The translations under genes and the position numbers were made by a program. From Opitutia bacterium Tous-C4FEB (GTDB lineage Bacteria; Verrucomicrobiota; Verrucomicrobiia; Opitutales; Opitutaceae), in NCBI GenBank assembly GCA_002304445.1, contig NEVA01000009.1, positions 1 to 64,000 of the forward strand: a DNA stretch of 64,000 nt, in the 5' to 3' direction. Under the pieces are notes generated by a model that was not told where the DNA came from, did no database searches, and was given only the letters and a program-made list of their open reading frames with translations. This document shows, piece by piece, positions 24,924 to 33,977 of the stretch; the stretch's first letter is position 1, and the number at the start of each line of letters is the position of its first letter.

Positions 24924-25784
24924 TCAAGCCGCAGTTGCAGGCGGGGCGATGAGGCGTTGCCAGACGGTGGTGGGAATATCCTCGGGACGGCTGAGAGCTG
25001 AGAGCCCGGCAGCGCGGAGATGTTCCAACCAAGCGGCAGCCGTTGCGGGCGGAACGAGGTGACGAAGCAGCGAACCGATCTGTTTACGACGCTGTTGAAA
25101 GCAGCCGCGGATAACCGACTTGGTGGTGCGATCAAACGTGAAAGGCTCCGGCCGTCGGACGAGGTGGAGCAAATACGATTCAACGTCGGGACGCGGGTGA
25201 AAACAGGCAGCCGGGACTTTGTGCCCGGGTGCGATGGCGTAAGCGGCCTGAAGAAAAATCGAAATGGCCCCAAAAGATTTGGTTCCGGGCTGGGCGGCGT
25301 AACGCTGCGCGGCCTCCTGTTGGAGCATCAGCACCAGCGTCGCGGGCAATGGACCGGTCAAGATGCCGTCGAGCCAAGGGGTCGCGATGGCGTAGGGAAG
25401 ATTGGCGACGATTTTAAAGTTGCCGGCCGCGAGGGCGGGGCTCGGCGATGCGGGCAGTCCGGCCAGCGGAAATTCGACGGCGTCACCGAGGAGCAGATCC
25501 AGCCGATCGGGAAACTGGGGGAGCAAGGTGGAAACGAGATGCGCGTGGAGACGCTCGTCACGCTCGACGGCGTAAACGTGCGCGCCCGCGGTCAACAGGG
25601 CCTCGGTGAGCGTACCCAGACCCGGACCGATTTCGATCACGGTGTCGCCGGCAGTAACGCCGGCGAGGGCCAGGGATTTGTGGACGATGTTGCCGTCGAC
25701 GAGGAAGTTTTGACCGAGTGCGCGTTTCGGATGGTGGCCGAGACTGACGAGCAAATCGCGCGTGGCGGTGGGAGAAAGCGGCAT
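24924..25784 (-). CDS. rsmA: 16S rRNA (adenine1518/1519-N6)-dimethyltransferase
   Basis: KsgA/RsmA dimethylates two adjacent adenines in the 3'-terminal hairpin of 16S rRNA during late 30S assembly. SAM-binding motif I is VIEIGPGLGTLTEALL, with the preceding KRALGQNFLVD helix typical of KsgA. The catalytic motif IV is N-L-P-Y-A-I. The C-terminal domain ends HLVPPATAAAWLEHL. Length, 286 residues, is normal. Confidence 0.96.
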   Translation of the reverse strand: MPLSPTATRDLLVSLGHHPKRALGQNFLVDGNIVHKSLALAGVTAGDTVIEIGPGLGTLTEALLTAGAHVYAVERDERLHAHLVSTLLPQFPDRLDLLLGDAVEFPLAGLPASPSPALAAGNFKIVANLPYAIATPWLDGILTGPLPATLVLMLQQEAAQRYAAQPGTKSFGAISIFLQAAYAIAPGHKVPAACFHPRPDVESYLLHLVRRPEPFTFDRTTKSVIRGCFQQRRKQIGSLLRHLVPPATAAAWLEHLRAAGLSALSRPEDIPTTVWQRLIAPPATAA

Positions 25785-25809
25785 GAAAAAAACGCGGGCG
25801 CAGACCGGT

Positions 25810-26232
25810 TCAGCGCGGAGCGCGGCCCTCGTCGACCTCGAAGAACGCGAAGAAAGTCTCGATGTCGTCGCGATGTCCGAGGCCGGCGGCGGCCTTGTGT
25901 TTGATCAGGTTGGCCGAGGCATCGTCGCGCCAGCCGCGTTTCGGGGCGAAACCGTTCCAGATGAGCAGATCGTGCTCGGTGAGGGTGCGGCCGGTTTGTT
26001 GGCACCAGGCGAAGATCTCGGCATCGGTGCCACCGGCGAGCACGCGGGCGCGGAGGGCCGGGTAGGCGACGCCGAGGTGAGAGCAGCAACGACCATCAAG
26101 AGCGATACCGAGATTCTCTTGAAATCCCGCGAGAAGATCGCCGCGGGCGTGCAGGCGGATCTTATCGATCATGCGGGCAAAGTAGACCAAACCGCCGACT
26201 TCGACGTAGGGTGAAACTGGAAATGTGCTCAT
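25810..26232 (-). CDS. DUF5069 family protein
   Basis: A 140-residue soluble protein that I recognise as DUF5069 by FARMIDKIRLHARGDL and ALDGRCCSHLGVAY, the latter with a conserved Cys-Cys pair. The family is common in Verrucomicrobia and Planctomycetes and has no established function to my knowledge. It lies between trpC and ksgA with small gaps (13 and 25 bp), so it may be part of that transcript. Confidence 0.85.
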   Translation of the reverse strand: MSTFPVSPYVEVGGLVYFARMIDKIRLHARGDLLAGFQENLGIALDGRCCSHLGVAYPALRARVLAGGTDAEIFAWCQQTGRTLTEHDLLIWNGFAPKRGWRDDASANLIKHKAAAGLGHRDDIETFFAFFEVDEGRAPR

Positions 26233-26245
26233 GGTTTAAAAAAGA

Positions 26246-27043
26246 TTAAGGCCGGAACGATGCGATCAGGGCTGCGGGATCAGGTGCCTTCATCAGCGCT
26301 TCGCCAACCAGCACGGCGTGCGCGCCGGCGGCACGGACGCGGGCGGCATCGGCGGCGGTGTGAATCCCGCTTTCGCTGACGGCGATCACGTGCTTGGGAA
26401 AGAGGGGGATCAACCGCTCGCTGAGGCCGAGGTCGGTCTTGAAGATGGCGAGGTCGCGGTTGTTGACGCCGATGATCGTCGCGCCGTGAGCGAGGGCGCG
26501 ATCGAGCTCGGGGGCGGTGTGGATCTCAAAGAGGGAATCGAGACCGGAGGCGTCGGCCGCGGCTTTGAGGGCGGCGATCTCGGCATCGGTGAGAGCGCGG
26601 ACAATGATGAGAATCGCGCTGGCTCCGGCGTGGCGGGCTTGAAGCACCTGAATCGGATGGACGAAAAAATCTTTGCGAATGCAGGGCAATGGCGGCGGGG
26701 ACTGACGAAAGTGAACGGTGACAGCCGCGAGATCATCGAGGGTGCCGCCGAAGTATTTCTCGTCGGTCAGGACGGAGAGCGCGCTGGCGGCGGCGTGGCG
26801 GTAGCGTTCGGCTTGGGCCGGGGCGGCGACGCCGGTGGCGATGGCACCGGCGGAGGGCGATCGGCGCTTGATCTCGGCGATTACGGCGAGCTTGCCGTCA
26901 GAGCGCCGAAGCGAAGCGGCGAACGAGGGCACGGCGGGCAGAGAGGCGTGGAGCGCGGCGAGTTCGGCGAGCGGCACAGGCCTGACTTGGCCGGCGATCT
27001 CGACGCGCTTCCAGGCCATGATTTCGGTGAGCTTGTCGGACAT
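26246..27043 (-). CDS. trpC: Indole-3-glycerol phosphate synthase
   Basis: TIM-barrel enzyme of tryptophan synthesis converting CdRP to indole-3-glycerol phosphate. Signature stretches are AVIAEIKRRSPSAG (catalytic Lys), FFVHPIQVLQARHAGA, GVNNRDL and AVSESGIHTAAD. I used the ATG at 27043 (MSDKLTEIMAWKR), matching the family's N-terminus; an upstream ATG at 27061 adds six residues. Length, 265 residues, is normal. No other trp gene is nearby, so the pathway is dispersed here. Confidence 0.96.
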   Translation of the reverse strand: MSDKLTEIMAWKRVEIAGQVRPVPLAELAALHASLPAVPSFAASLRRSDGKLAVIAEIKRRSPSAGAIATGVAAPAQAERYRHAAASALSVLTDEKYFGGTLDDLAAVTVHFRQSPPPLPCIRKDFFVHPIQVLQARHAGASAILIIVRALTDAEIAALKAAADASGLDSLFEIHTAPELDRALAHGATIIGVNNRDLAIFKTDLGLSERLIPLFPKHVIAVSESGIHTAADAARVRAAGAHAVLVGEALMKAPDPAALIASFRP

Positions 27044-27344
27044 GAAGGGGCAAACAAACACGCGGTAACGACGGAAGACAAAGCGGAAAAATCTCCGGCC
27101 TGGCTAGATTGGCGCAGGTTTGATCCCAGCTACGCTGTTCGCCCAGAGCTCACGCATCAAAGTAGCCCGGTTACGGATTGAAACGATTGCGAGCGGGCAA
27201 GTGACACAGCGGTTGCCCAGAACTGTTGGATACGGCGTTTGGCGCCGATGCCGTGGCGGCGAGGTGAACGCGGCCGCAGCTGTGCCGGACGCGACAGATT
27301 GCGATGGCTGCGCCCTGGATCGGGTCGAGCGAGTGCACGGTTGG
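27044..27344. other. Intergenic region with no recognised feature (301 bp)
   Basis: Between the 5' end of trpC and the 3' end of the sulfatase gene. It should hold the trpC promoter, but I cannot point to a convincing -35/-10 pair. No hairpin terminator or repeat was noticed. Confidence 0.4.
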
Positions 27345-28982
27345 TCACGGGGCTTTCTTCTTCCCGGTGGAGGTGGGCGCGGGCACCGGGAAGACTTGGG
27401 CACGAGCGGCCCAAGCGTCCCAGTGGGCGACGAGATTTTGGAGCTCGGCGGGGTGCGTCGCGGCGAGATCGTGAGTTTCAGTGCGATCGCGGGAGAGATC
27501 GTAGAGTTCCCATTGGCCGCGACCGCGCCGGTCATATTGTCCCGGCGGCGCGAAAACGGCTTTGAGATCGCCGACGCGGACGGCTTTGTAGCCGTATTGC
27601 TCCCACGTAAACACGCGCGGCGCAGCGTCGATTGGCGGGGCGTCGTCGAACCGCGGAAGGAGACTGCGGCCCTCAAGAGGAACAGTCGGTTGATCGCGGT
27701 GCTTCGACGGGTAGTTTGCCCCGGATACAGCAAGCGCGGTGGACATGATGTCGGTCAGGTACCCGGGCGTGGTGTCGATGGAGCCGGGTTTCGCTATGAG
27801 GCCGGCGGGCCAGTGAACGATGAGAGGCGTTGCGATGCCGCCCTCGTAGAGCTGGGATTTAAATTTGCGGAACGGAGTGTTGGAAGCGTTCGCCCAGCCG
27901 GTGCCGTAGGAAACGTTACCGCTGAAGGCGGGATCGTTGATGCGCTCGGCGGATTGGCCGCCGGCGTCGGTGTAGGGTTCGGCACAGCCGCCGTTGTCGG
28001 AAAGGAAAAGGATCAGCGTGTTTTCAAGTTTACCCTGCTCGCGCAGGCTGGCGACGAGACGTCCGATGTTCCAATCCATGCGGTGCACCTGCGCGGCGTA
28101 GACGGCCATGCGGTAGTCGAGGGCGATCTGCTCGGCGGGCGAAAGGGCGTCCCACGCACGGGCACCTTCGTCGCGGGGCGAGAGCGGGGCATCGGCAGGG
28201 AAGAGACCAAGAGATTTTTGGCGGGCGTGGCGCTCGACGCGGAGGACATCCCAACCGGCGCGATACTTGCCCACGAAACGGGCGATGTCCTCGTTGCGGG
28301 CGTGAAGCGGCCAGTGCGGAGCCGTGAAGGCGAGGTAGAGAAAAAACGGGGCGGGCGAGGAGTGCTCGCGGACAGTCTGGATGGCGAAGTCGGTGAAGGC
28401 GTCCGTGGTATAGTAGTTTGGATCGGTTGGCGGCGGGAGCGGCTGGTCATCGAGCGTAAGGCTGCGGTTGCCAGAGGGCTTGAAGAAGCTGGAGGCACCC
28501 GACAGCAGGCCGTAGAAGCGATCAAAGCCGCGTTTGAGCGGCCATTTCGATTCGTCCCGTTGGCCAAGATGCCACTTTCCTGCGAGGTAAGTGCTATAGC
28601 CGACGGGGCGAAGGGCCTCGGCAATAGTGACACTGCGGGAATTGAGGTAGCCGAGATAACCGTCGGGATGCGTAGCGGTGTTTCCGACCGCTTCCTCGGC
28701 GAGGCGACCCAAACCGGCTTGATGCGGGTGCAAGCCGGTGAGGAGGGCCGCGCGGGTGGGTGAGCAGCGGGCGGTGTTGTAGAACTGGGTGAAACGCAGA
28801 CCGCCGGCGGCGAGCGCGTCGAGGTGAGGGGTGGGAATCTCTGAGCCGTAGCAGCCGAGGTCGGAGAAGCCCATGTCGTCGGCCATGATCAGAATGATGT
28901 TGGGGCGCGAAGGCTTAAGGTCGGCGGCAACGAGAGCGCCGGTGACGAGGAACAGCAGGAAAGCGGTGCAGAGATTTTTCAT
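27345..28982 (-). CDS. Exported arylsulfatase (S1 family)
   Basis: A 545-residue sulfatase with a signal peptide (MKNLCTAFLLFLVTGALVA). Metal site NIILIMADDMGFSDLGCYG (Asp35, Asp36); formylglycine motif C-S-P-T-R at Cys73 followed by AALLTG; GKWHLGQ and LSDNGG further on. The arrangement is closest to arylsulfatase-A type enzymes. The C-terminal tail is Pro/Lys-rich (PVPAPTSTGKKKAP). Unlike the pair at the left edge it stands alone. Substrate unknown. Confidence 0.95.
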   Translation of the reverse strand: MKNLCTAFLLFLVTGALVAADLKPSRPNIILIMADDMGFSDLGCYGSEIPTPHLDALAAGGLRFTQFYNTARCSPTRAALLTGLHPHQAGLGRLAEEAVGNTATHPDGYLGYLNSRSVTIAEALRPVGYSTYLAGKWHLGQRDESKWPLKRGFDRFYGLLSGASSFFKPSGNRSLTLDDQPLPPPTDPNYYTTDAFTDFAIQTVREHSSPAPFFLYLAFTAPHWPLHARNEDIARFVGKYRAGWDVLRVERHARQKSLGLFPADAPLSPRDEGARAWDALSPAEQIALDYRMAVYAAQVHRMDWNIGRLVASLREQGKLENTLILFLSDNGGCAEPYTDAGGQSAERINDPAFSGNVSYGTGWANASNTPFRKFKSQLYEGGIATPLIVHWPAGLIAKPGSIDTTPGYLTDIMSTALAVSGANYPSKHRDQPTVPLEGRSLLPRFDDAPPIDAAPRVFTWEQYGYKAVRVGDLKAVFAPPGQYDRRGRGQWELYDLSRDRTETHDLAATHPAELQNLVAHWDAWAARAQVFPVPAPTSTGKKKAP

Positions 28983-29423
28983 GGAGGAGTATTTCCAATC
29001 AACGGCAGGCAGCGATAAAGACGCGCGGGAGGAGCGACAGCTGCAAGTTTGCCCGCAACGCGACGATGTGGATGATTTTATTTGTGGGCGAACGTCAAAT
29101 GGCCCGCGCGTTCGAAGGCGGCGAACGGTTCGACGTCGAGCCGAGCAGGTAAATCGATCGCCGGTGAAGCTGTGTAAGCTCTGCTAGGCGCGGCATCGCT
29201 GAGGTGGTGGGTGATGCCCGCACCGGTCCTTCGGCGAAAAACGGATGATTGATTTTTACCCCTTCCCGAGCGCCGAGTTTGGTTGGGTCGGCCGTGGTCA
29301 CGGAGGTGGGCGCGTGAGCTAAACGCCTAGGGGCTACCTGTTCTCGCTAAGATCCGAATCGAGCACGCTGGAGCAAAAAATTTCCGTGTATTTGCGCGAT
29401 GCTGCGGGCTAACTGCGGGCACT
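28983..29423. other. Intergenic region with no recognised feature (441 bp)
   Basis: Divergent region between the sulfatase and mazG. A 68-codon frame on the minus strand (29095-29301) has no recognisable domain and I do not accept it. Promoters for both flanking genes must lie here but are not obvious. No structured RNA was recognised. Confidence 0.45.
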
Positions 29424-30104
29424 ATGCAAGCGATGGACGAGCTGAAAACGACGATTGCCCGATTGCGGGCGCCCGATGGTTGTCCGTGGGATCAGGAGCA
29501 GACGCATGCGTCGCTGGTTCGCTGTCTCATTGACGAGGTGAGCGAGCTGATTGAAACGATTGATCGCGGGGATCTACCGCACATGCGCGAGGAGTTGGGC
29601 GATGTTTTGATCCAAGTGGTGTTTCACGCGCAGCTCGCGGCGGAGGCGGGAGCTTTCACGCTGGAGGACGTCGCGCGCGAGGTGAACGAGAAGCTCGTGC
29701 GGCGGCATCCACATGTTTTTGGCACGGGAAAGCTCGGGACTTCCGACGAAGTGCTCGTGCAGTGGGAGCAGATCAAGGCGCAGGAGAAGAAGCACGGTCC
29801 GGTAGCGAGCGGGGTGTTTAAGGACCTGCCGGGGCGTTTGCCGGCGCTGATGTTTGCCGAGGCGGTGTGGAAGCAGATTGAGAAGAAGGCGCTACCGGTT
29901 CCGGAGGAGAGCGTGGTCGATGTTGCTCAAGTGAAGGCGCTGGGCTCGCGGCTGACGGAGGCGGAGTTGGGCAAGATGCTGTTTGAAGTGACAGCGGCGG
30001 CCCGGGCCAAAGGGCTCGATCCCGAGGGTGCGCTGCGTCTGCACGCGACAAAAGTGATGCAGGCGGTGGAGGCGAAGGTGGCCGAGGGCAACCTTGCGAA
30101 GTAG
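29424..30104 (+). CDS. mazG: Nucleoside triphosphate pyrophosphohydrolase MazG
   Basis: All-alpha NTP pyrophosphatase of 226 residues that hydrolyses NTPs or dNTPs to the monophosphate. The first MazG domain reads LRAPDGCPWDQEQTHASLV, then the metal-binding EVSELIETI and REELGDVLIQVVFHAQLA (E-x-x-E-x12-28-E-x-x-D type). The second domain carries DVAREVNEKLVRRHPHVFG and a weaker repeat near the C-terminus. It is slightly shorter than E. coli MazG. A XerC-like recombinase gene follows 46 bp downstream. Confidence 0.94.
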   Translation: MQAMDELKTTIARLRAPDGCPWDQEQTHASLVRCLIDEVSELIETIDRGDLPHMREELGDVLIQVVFHAQLAAEAGAFTLEDVAREVNEKLVRRHPHVFGTGKLGTSDEVLVQWEQIKAQEKKHGPVASGVFKDLPGRLPALMFAEAVWKQIEKKALPVPEESVVDVAQVKALGSRLTEAELGKMLFEVTAAARAKGLDPEGALRLHATKVMQAVEAKVAEGNLAK

Positions 30105-30150
30105 GACGGGCCGTTGCCCCGGTTTTGGGAACTCGAAAATAGTAACGACG

Positions 30151-31125
30151 ATGCCTCGAGCGGAACCAGGAGCGGGACGGGGTGCGGCGGCAGGCCGGAG
30201 ACCTCACCTACCTACGGAAGTGATCGCGGAGTGGTGGACTCCGGTGGCGGAGCATCTCGCGCTGGAGCGTCGGTGCTCGGTCTATACCGTGCGTAACTAT
30301 CGACAGGCGTTTGAGGATTTTTGGCGCTGGGCGCAAACGGCGGGGGTGTGGGCGCGAGGTCTCGACGCGCTTGAGGTGAGGGAGGTGAGGGACTTCGTGA
30401 TCGAGGCGCGCGGCCGCTTTGACCGGCGGACGTTGCACAATCACGTCTCCGGCTTGCGCACGTGGGCGAAGTTCTGGCAGCGACGCGGGAAGCTGATCCG
30501 AAACCCATTTGTGGGGGTGCCGCTGCCGAAATTGGAGAAAAGGCTGCCGCAGTTCTTGACCGAAGAGCAGATGCAGCGGCTGCTGCGCGGCCCGCAACGC
30601 CTGATCGAAAACGAAAGCGAGCGCCCGGAGATCGCGTGGCGGGACCGACTGGCGATGGAGTTGCTCTACGGCGGGGGCTTGCGGGTGAGTGAAGTTGTGG
30701 GGCTCAACTACGGCTCGGTGGACGCGGCGAACGGAGTGGCGCGGGTAGTGGGCAAGGGAAGGAAGGAGCGGATGTGTCCGCTCGGGCGCGTCGCGGTCGC
30801 CGTGCTCGTGAAGGTGCGGGACACCTACGCCAAACAAGTAGGGCCCGATGATCCGGTGCTCGTGAATCCGGACGGCACACGAATGACGGTGCGGGCGGTG
30901 CAGTTGCAGCTGAAGAAATACCTGGCGCTGGCGGATCTGCCACTGGAGCTCACACCGCACAAACTACGGCATTCCTATGCGACGCATTTGCTAAACGCGG
31001 GCGCCGACTTGCGGCTGGTGCAGGAATTGTTGGGGCATGCACAACTGACGACCACCCAAGCCTACACCCACGTAAGCGTCGCTAGACTGCGCGAGGTCTA
31101 CGCTAAGGCGCACCCGCGGGCGTGA
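30151..31125 (+). CDS. Tyrosine recombinase, XerC/XerD type
   Basis: A 324-residue site-specific recombinase, probably for chromosome dimer resolution. The N-terminal SAM-like core-binding domain is at about 25-125 (SVYTVRNYRQAFEDFWRWA). The catalytic set is complete: Arg178 (GGGLRVSE), Lys202 (GKGRKER), His270 and Arg273 (HKLRHSYATHLL), His296 (LGHAQLTTTQ) and the nucleophile Tyr305 (AYTHV). ATG 30151 is chosen; the upstream in-frame extension overlaps mazG. There is no prophage context, and size and motifs fit a housekeeping Xer rather than a phage integrase. XerC and XerD cannot be separated by eye. Confidence 0.92.
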   Translation: MPRAEPGAGRGAAAGRRPHLPTEVIAEWWTPVAEHLALERRCSVYTVRNYRQAFEDFWRWAQTAGVWARGLDALEVREVRDFVIEARGRFDRRTLHNHVSGLRTWAKFWQRRGKLIRNPFVGVPLPKLEKRLPQFLTEEQMQRLLRGPQRLIENESERPEIAWRDRLAMELLYGGGLRVSEVVGLNYGSVDAANGVARVVGKGRKERMCPLGRVAVAVLVKVRDTYAKQVGPDDPVLVNPDGTRMTVRAVQLQLKKYLALADLPLELTPHKLRHSYATHLLNAGADLRLVQELLGHAQLTTTQAYTHVSVARLREVYAKAHPRA

Positions 31126-31150
31126 GGCAGGGATTTCGCCCCCGGCCGAA

Positions 31151-31501
31151 TCAGAACTTCGGCCGCAGATAAACCATCAGGACGGCGATGAACAGGAGTG
31201 CGAGAGCGACCTTGCTCAACATCCCGCGCCATTCGACCCGACGGTAGACGATGCCCGCCATCGCGGCGAGACCGACCAAGCAGACAAACTTCACCAGCAC
31301 CCACGGCGTGACGAACGGAATCTTGTAAATCGTGATCATGCCGAAACCGCTCACGAACATCAGAAATGCGGCGATACCGGTGGTGATCATCGTGCGGCGC
31401 TTGTTCTCCGCGAGCGGATTGGCGAAGGCCATGAAGATGTGCGTGGCGAGAACCAGCAGCGAAAGGACGTGGACGATCTGATAGTAAGGTAGGCGTTCCA
31501 T
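31151..31501 (-). CDS. Four-helix membrane protein of unknown function
   Basis: A 116-residue integral membrane protein with four predicted helices (for example QIVHVLSLLVLATHIFMAFA and VLVKFVCLVGLAAMAGIVY). Lys/Arg-rich loops such as ENKRRTM and YRRVEWRG suggest the topology. It recalls SirB-like or small DUF membrane proteins, but I cannot assign it. Start MERLPYYQ is used; an ATG 18 bp upstream is possible. It converges with xerC and lies 69 bp upstream of the propeller gene's stop end. Confidence 0.75.
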   Translation of the reverse strand: MERLPYYQIVHVLSLLVLATHIFMAFANPLAENKRRTMITTGIAAFLMFVSGFGMITIYKIPFVTPWVLVKFVCLVGLAAMAGIVYRRVEWRGMLSKVALALLFIAVLMVYLRPKF

Positions 31502-31569
31502 AGTGAAGTGGTGTTTCAAAAAATGGGGGAGAGCGGATGAGTCGGAGTCAATCCGCGCGAACTGGAAAA

Positions 31570-33933
31570 CTAGAGCGTAAGTCTACGCGTCACGCTATTG
31601 CCGACGGCGTCGTAAAGGGTGAGTTCGGCCGCGGTCGCGCCGGTGGCGCGGCTGAGCGGCAGTTCGAGAACAAACGCCTCTTCGCGGGAATCGCGGATGC
31701 CGTCGGCGGGCTGCTCGACGGTTTCGCGAACCCCATTGTTCAGGACGACTTCGATGCCTTCAACGAGCGAGAGCGCGTCGCGACCGCGCACGGTGATCGT
31801 GAGCGCCTCGGCGGTGCGGGTCGCCGTCGCTTCGAGAATTTCCGGGGCGGTGTGATCCACGACGAGATTGTCCGTTTGAAAGGTCAGACTGAGTCGGTCG
31901 CCGGGGATGCGCGGCGCCGTCTCGGTGGCAACGAGGCGGGTAAAATAAACGCCGTCCGCGAGGCGCGCGGTGTCGAAAGTCACGTAGGGATCCCGGGTCG
32001 CAACCGTGAGATCGGTCCAAGCGGACTCGCTCTCCCGGCGAATGGAAAATGTGGCGCTTACGTTGTCGCCATCGGGATCGGCGAGCGTCCAAAGAGCCAC
32101 CTGGGTGCCGGGCGATGGCACGACTTGGCTGGCAAGGAAAGCCGAGCGACTGCGTTTGCCCGCGCCCAGATCATCGTCTTTGCCGGCATTCAAAATCGAA
32201 CTGAGAGAAGTGGACACGCTTGGGGTGGGCTCGGACCCGGGAATCAGGCCGAAATTGGGCGAAAGGAAACGAAACTCCTGCAGCGTGGGGCGCCGGTTCT
32301 GGGGCAGAAAATAGAGCGCGGGTTTTTCTATTTCAGCCGCGCTTGAAGCATCGGTAAGTTTCAGGCGGAGTTTGGCGTAGCGGCCGCGAAGTTCGGGCGC
32401 GCGCCAGGCAGGATCGGCGGCGTCAGGATTTTTGAGAACCGTCCAAGGCGTCCAACCCTCAATCTCATCGCTGCCGAGGCTGGTCTTTATCTCGAGCGAG
32501 ATTTGACCGGTCTTAAGATCGCGAAGCCGGTCAAAGCGGAGAGCGCCGAGGCGGGCGGGAGTTCCGAGGTCGAGCCGGCGGGTTTCGGCAGATCGGTCCG
32601 AGGCCGCGTTGAAATCGAGGACGGCGAGACCAGGCGCGTTATTCCGCAACACGAGGAAACGTCCGGGAGAACCGGGGACGGCGGCGAGAGCATTGAGCTG
32701 TGCAGAAGTGCTGCCGGCAAAGGTGAGCGAAGTTCGGGCGGTAAGGTCGTAGCCGAGCAATTCGCCGAGTTCACCGCCCGCGATGAGCAAGGTATCGTTG
32801 TAGCGGGCGAGTTGGTAAAAGGCTATATTGGTACGGGAGGCCAAGACTTCCGGAAACCCGCCGGCCGGAAGATAAACGAGGCTGCTGCGACCGGAAAAGC
32901 GCTCGACCGGGGCGAACGACACGAGCGTAGGAGTCACTGACGAATCGGGGGAATCCTTCGTGTTTTTCGCGGGCGCAGAATTGATGCGGGTTTCGGCGGC
33001 CGAGGCGGTGAACACGAGTGTAGCGTAGAGATCGCCGTTGGCCTGAGGGAGGAGATCGGTGACCTCGGCGTCGCGGTTTTCTTGAAGCAGAACAGGTGGA
33101 ACCGGAGCAGCGGGCGCGGTGGCGACAGGCGCGGCGAAAACGTAGATGTTACCCTTGGGCGACGAGCCGGCAGCGATGCGGCCGTCTGGAAACCGGGCAA
33201 GGCGACGTACATTGCGGTCTCGAATCTCGCCAAAAACGGAAACGCCTTTGGTCGTCAGAATTTTGGCATCGTTCGTCTTTCCGGGGGTCACGCCAGCAGT
33301 GGCGAAAACGGCGAGGTCGACGTGGTAAATGCGGGCGGGATTGCCGGTGGCGACGAGGGCGGTTGCCGGTGACACCACGAGCAGGTCAAAAATCGAGTCT
33401 GCCGGCAGGCCCAGACGAGCGACGATTTTTTCGTCGCGAAGCAGAACAAGGCCGCCGTTGGGTGACGTGCCGGCGAGGATCGAACCGTCGGGCAGCCGGC
33501 GCAGGGCGAAGATGTGGGGCTCGTCGAGCTTCGCTAGTTCGCGGGTGGTAAAAAGTGAGTCGGCCGGGCCGAGGGTAGCCTCAAGGATGCGACCATCGGG
33601 GCCGGTGCCCATGAGCCAACGGTCCGGAGCGGCGCCGGGGGCTAGCGACCAAAGCAGATCGGCGGGGAGCGCGGTGGCGGGGTTGAGTTCCGTGAGCGCA
33701 GGGCCGGGAACGAGGCGACCATCGGGGCGGGTGGCGAGGCCTTTCAGGTTGCGGCTTGGAACGTCGCGGTAGAAATCGAGATCGAGTTTTTTGGAGAGCG
33801 GATCAGCCGAACTTGAGGCTCCTCCGGGTCCGAAGATGGCGACCACGAAACACACGAAACACACGAAAGAGGGACGGCGGAGAATCGGGGCGCGAAACAC
33901 ACTGACGCCAGAAAGAAAGGGGAGGGTGGGCAT
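31570..33933 (-). CDS. Large exported beta-propeller protein of unknown function
   Basis: A 787-residue predicted secreted protein. The first ~500 residues have repeating propeller-like segments (GLATRPDGRLV, ALRRLPDGSILAGTSPNGG, RLARFPDGRIAAGSSPKGN), i.e. a D-G-R/S-I-x-A-G-T/S-S pattern. The C-terminal part (LADPDGDNVSATFSIRR, VDHTAPEIL, LYDAVGNSVTRRL) looks like Ig/fibronectin-type beta-sandwich modules. The N-terminus is unusual: the hydrophobic core of the signal peptide, FVCFVCFVV, is encoded by a 9-bp tandem repeat. The gene is last in a run hemL, S55 peptidase, propeller, with gaps of 3 and 44 bp. The job is unknown; a surface or periplasmic sensing or binding role is possible. Confidence 0.82.
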   Translation of the reverse strand: MPTLPFLSGVSVFRAPILRRPSFVCFVCFVVAIFGPGGASSSADPLSKKLDLDFYRDVPSRNLKGLATRPDGRLVPGPALTELNPATALPADLLWSLAPGAAPDRWLMGTGPDGRILEATLGPADSLFTTRELAKLDEPHIFALRRLPDGSILAGTSPNGGLVLLRDEKIVARLGLPADSIFDLLVVSPATALVATGNPARIYHVDLAVFATAGVTPGKTNDAKILTTKGVSVFGEIRDRNVRRLARFPDGRIAAGSSPKGNIYVFAAPVATAPAAPVPPVLLQENRDAEVTDLLPQANGDLYATLVFTASAAETRINSAPAKNTKDSPDSSVTPTLVSFAPVERFSGRSSLVYLPAGGFPEVLASRTNIAFYQLARYNDTLLIAGGELGELLGYDLTARTSLTFAGSTSAQLNALAAVPGSPGRFLVLRNNAPGLAVLDFNAASDRSAETRRLDLGTPARLGALRFDRLRDLKTGQISLEIKTSLGSDEIEGWTPWTVLKNPDAADPAWRAPELRGRYAKLRLKLTDASSAAEIEKPALYFLPQNRRPTLQEFRFLSPNFGLIPGSEPTPSVSTSLSSILNAGKDDDLGAGKRSRSAFLASQVVPSPGTQVALWTLADPDGDNVSATFSIRRESESAWTDLTVATRDPYVTFDTARLADGVYFTRLVATETAPRIPGDRLSLTFQTDNLVVDHTAPEILEATATRTAEALTITVRGRDALSLVEGIEVVLNNGVRETVEQPADGIRDSREEAFVLELPLSRATGATAAELTLYDAVGNSVTRRLTL
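33844..33870. repeat. Three 9-bp tandem units CACGAAACA inside a signal-peptide coding region
   Basis: Reads CACGAAACA, CACGAAACA, CACGAAAGA. On the coding (minus) strand this encodes the hydrophobic stretch FVCFVCFVV of the propeller protein's N-terminus. A related but degenerate motif occurs at 46088 and 13792. Confidence 0.75.
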
Positions 33934-33977
33934 TGAGGCGATACGGGGGAAAAAAGTGAGTGGAGATGCAAAAAGGA

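Noticed and set aside
27120-28763. 547-codon open frame on the plus strand
   Set aside because: Mirror of the third sulfatase on the minus strand; the sulfatase motifs decide the strand.
29095-29301. 68-codon frame on the minus strand between the sulfatase and mazG
   Set aside because: No domain, no signal peptide, no ribosome site; composition like noncoding.
30151-31125. Phage integrase / genomic island boundary
   Set aside because: The recombinase has housekeeping Xer size and motifs, and there is no adjacent tRNA, phage gene or composition change.
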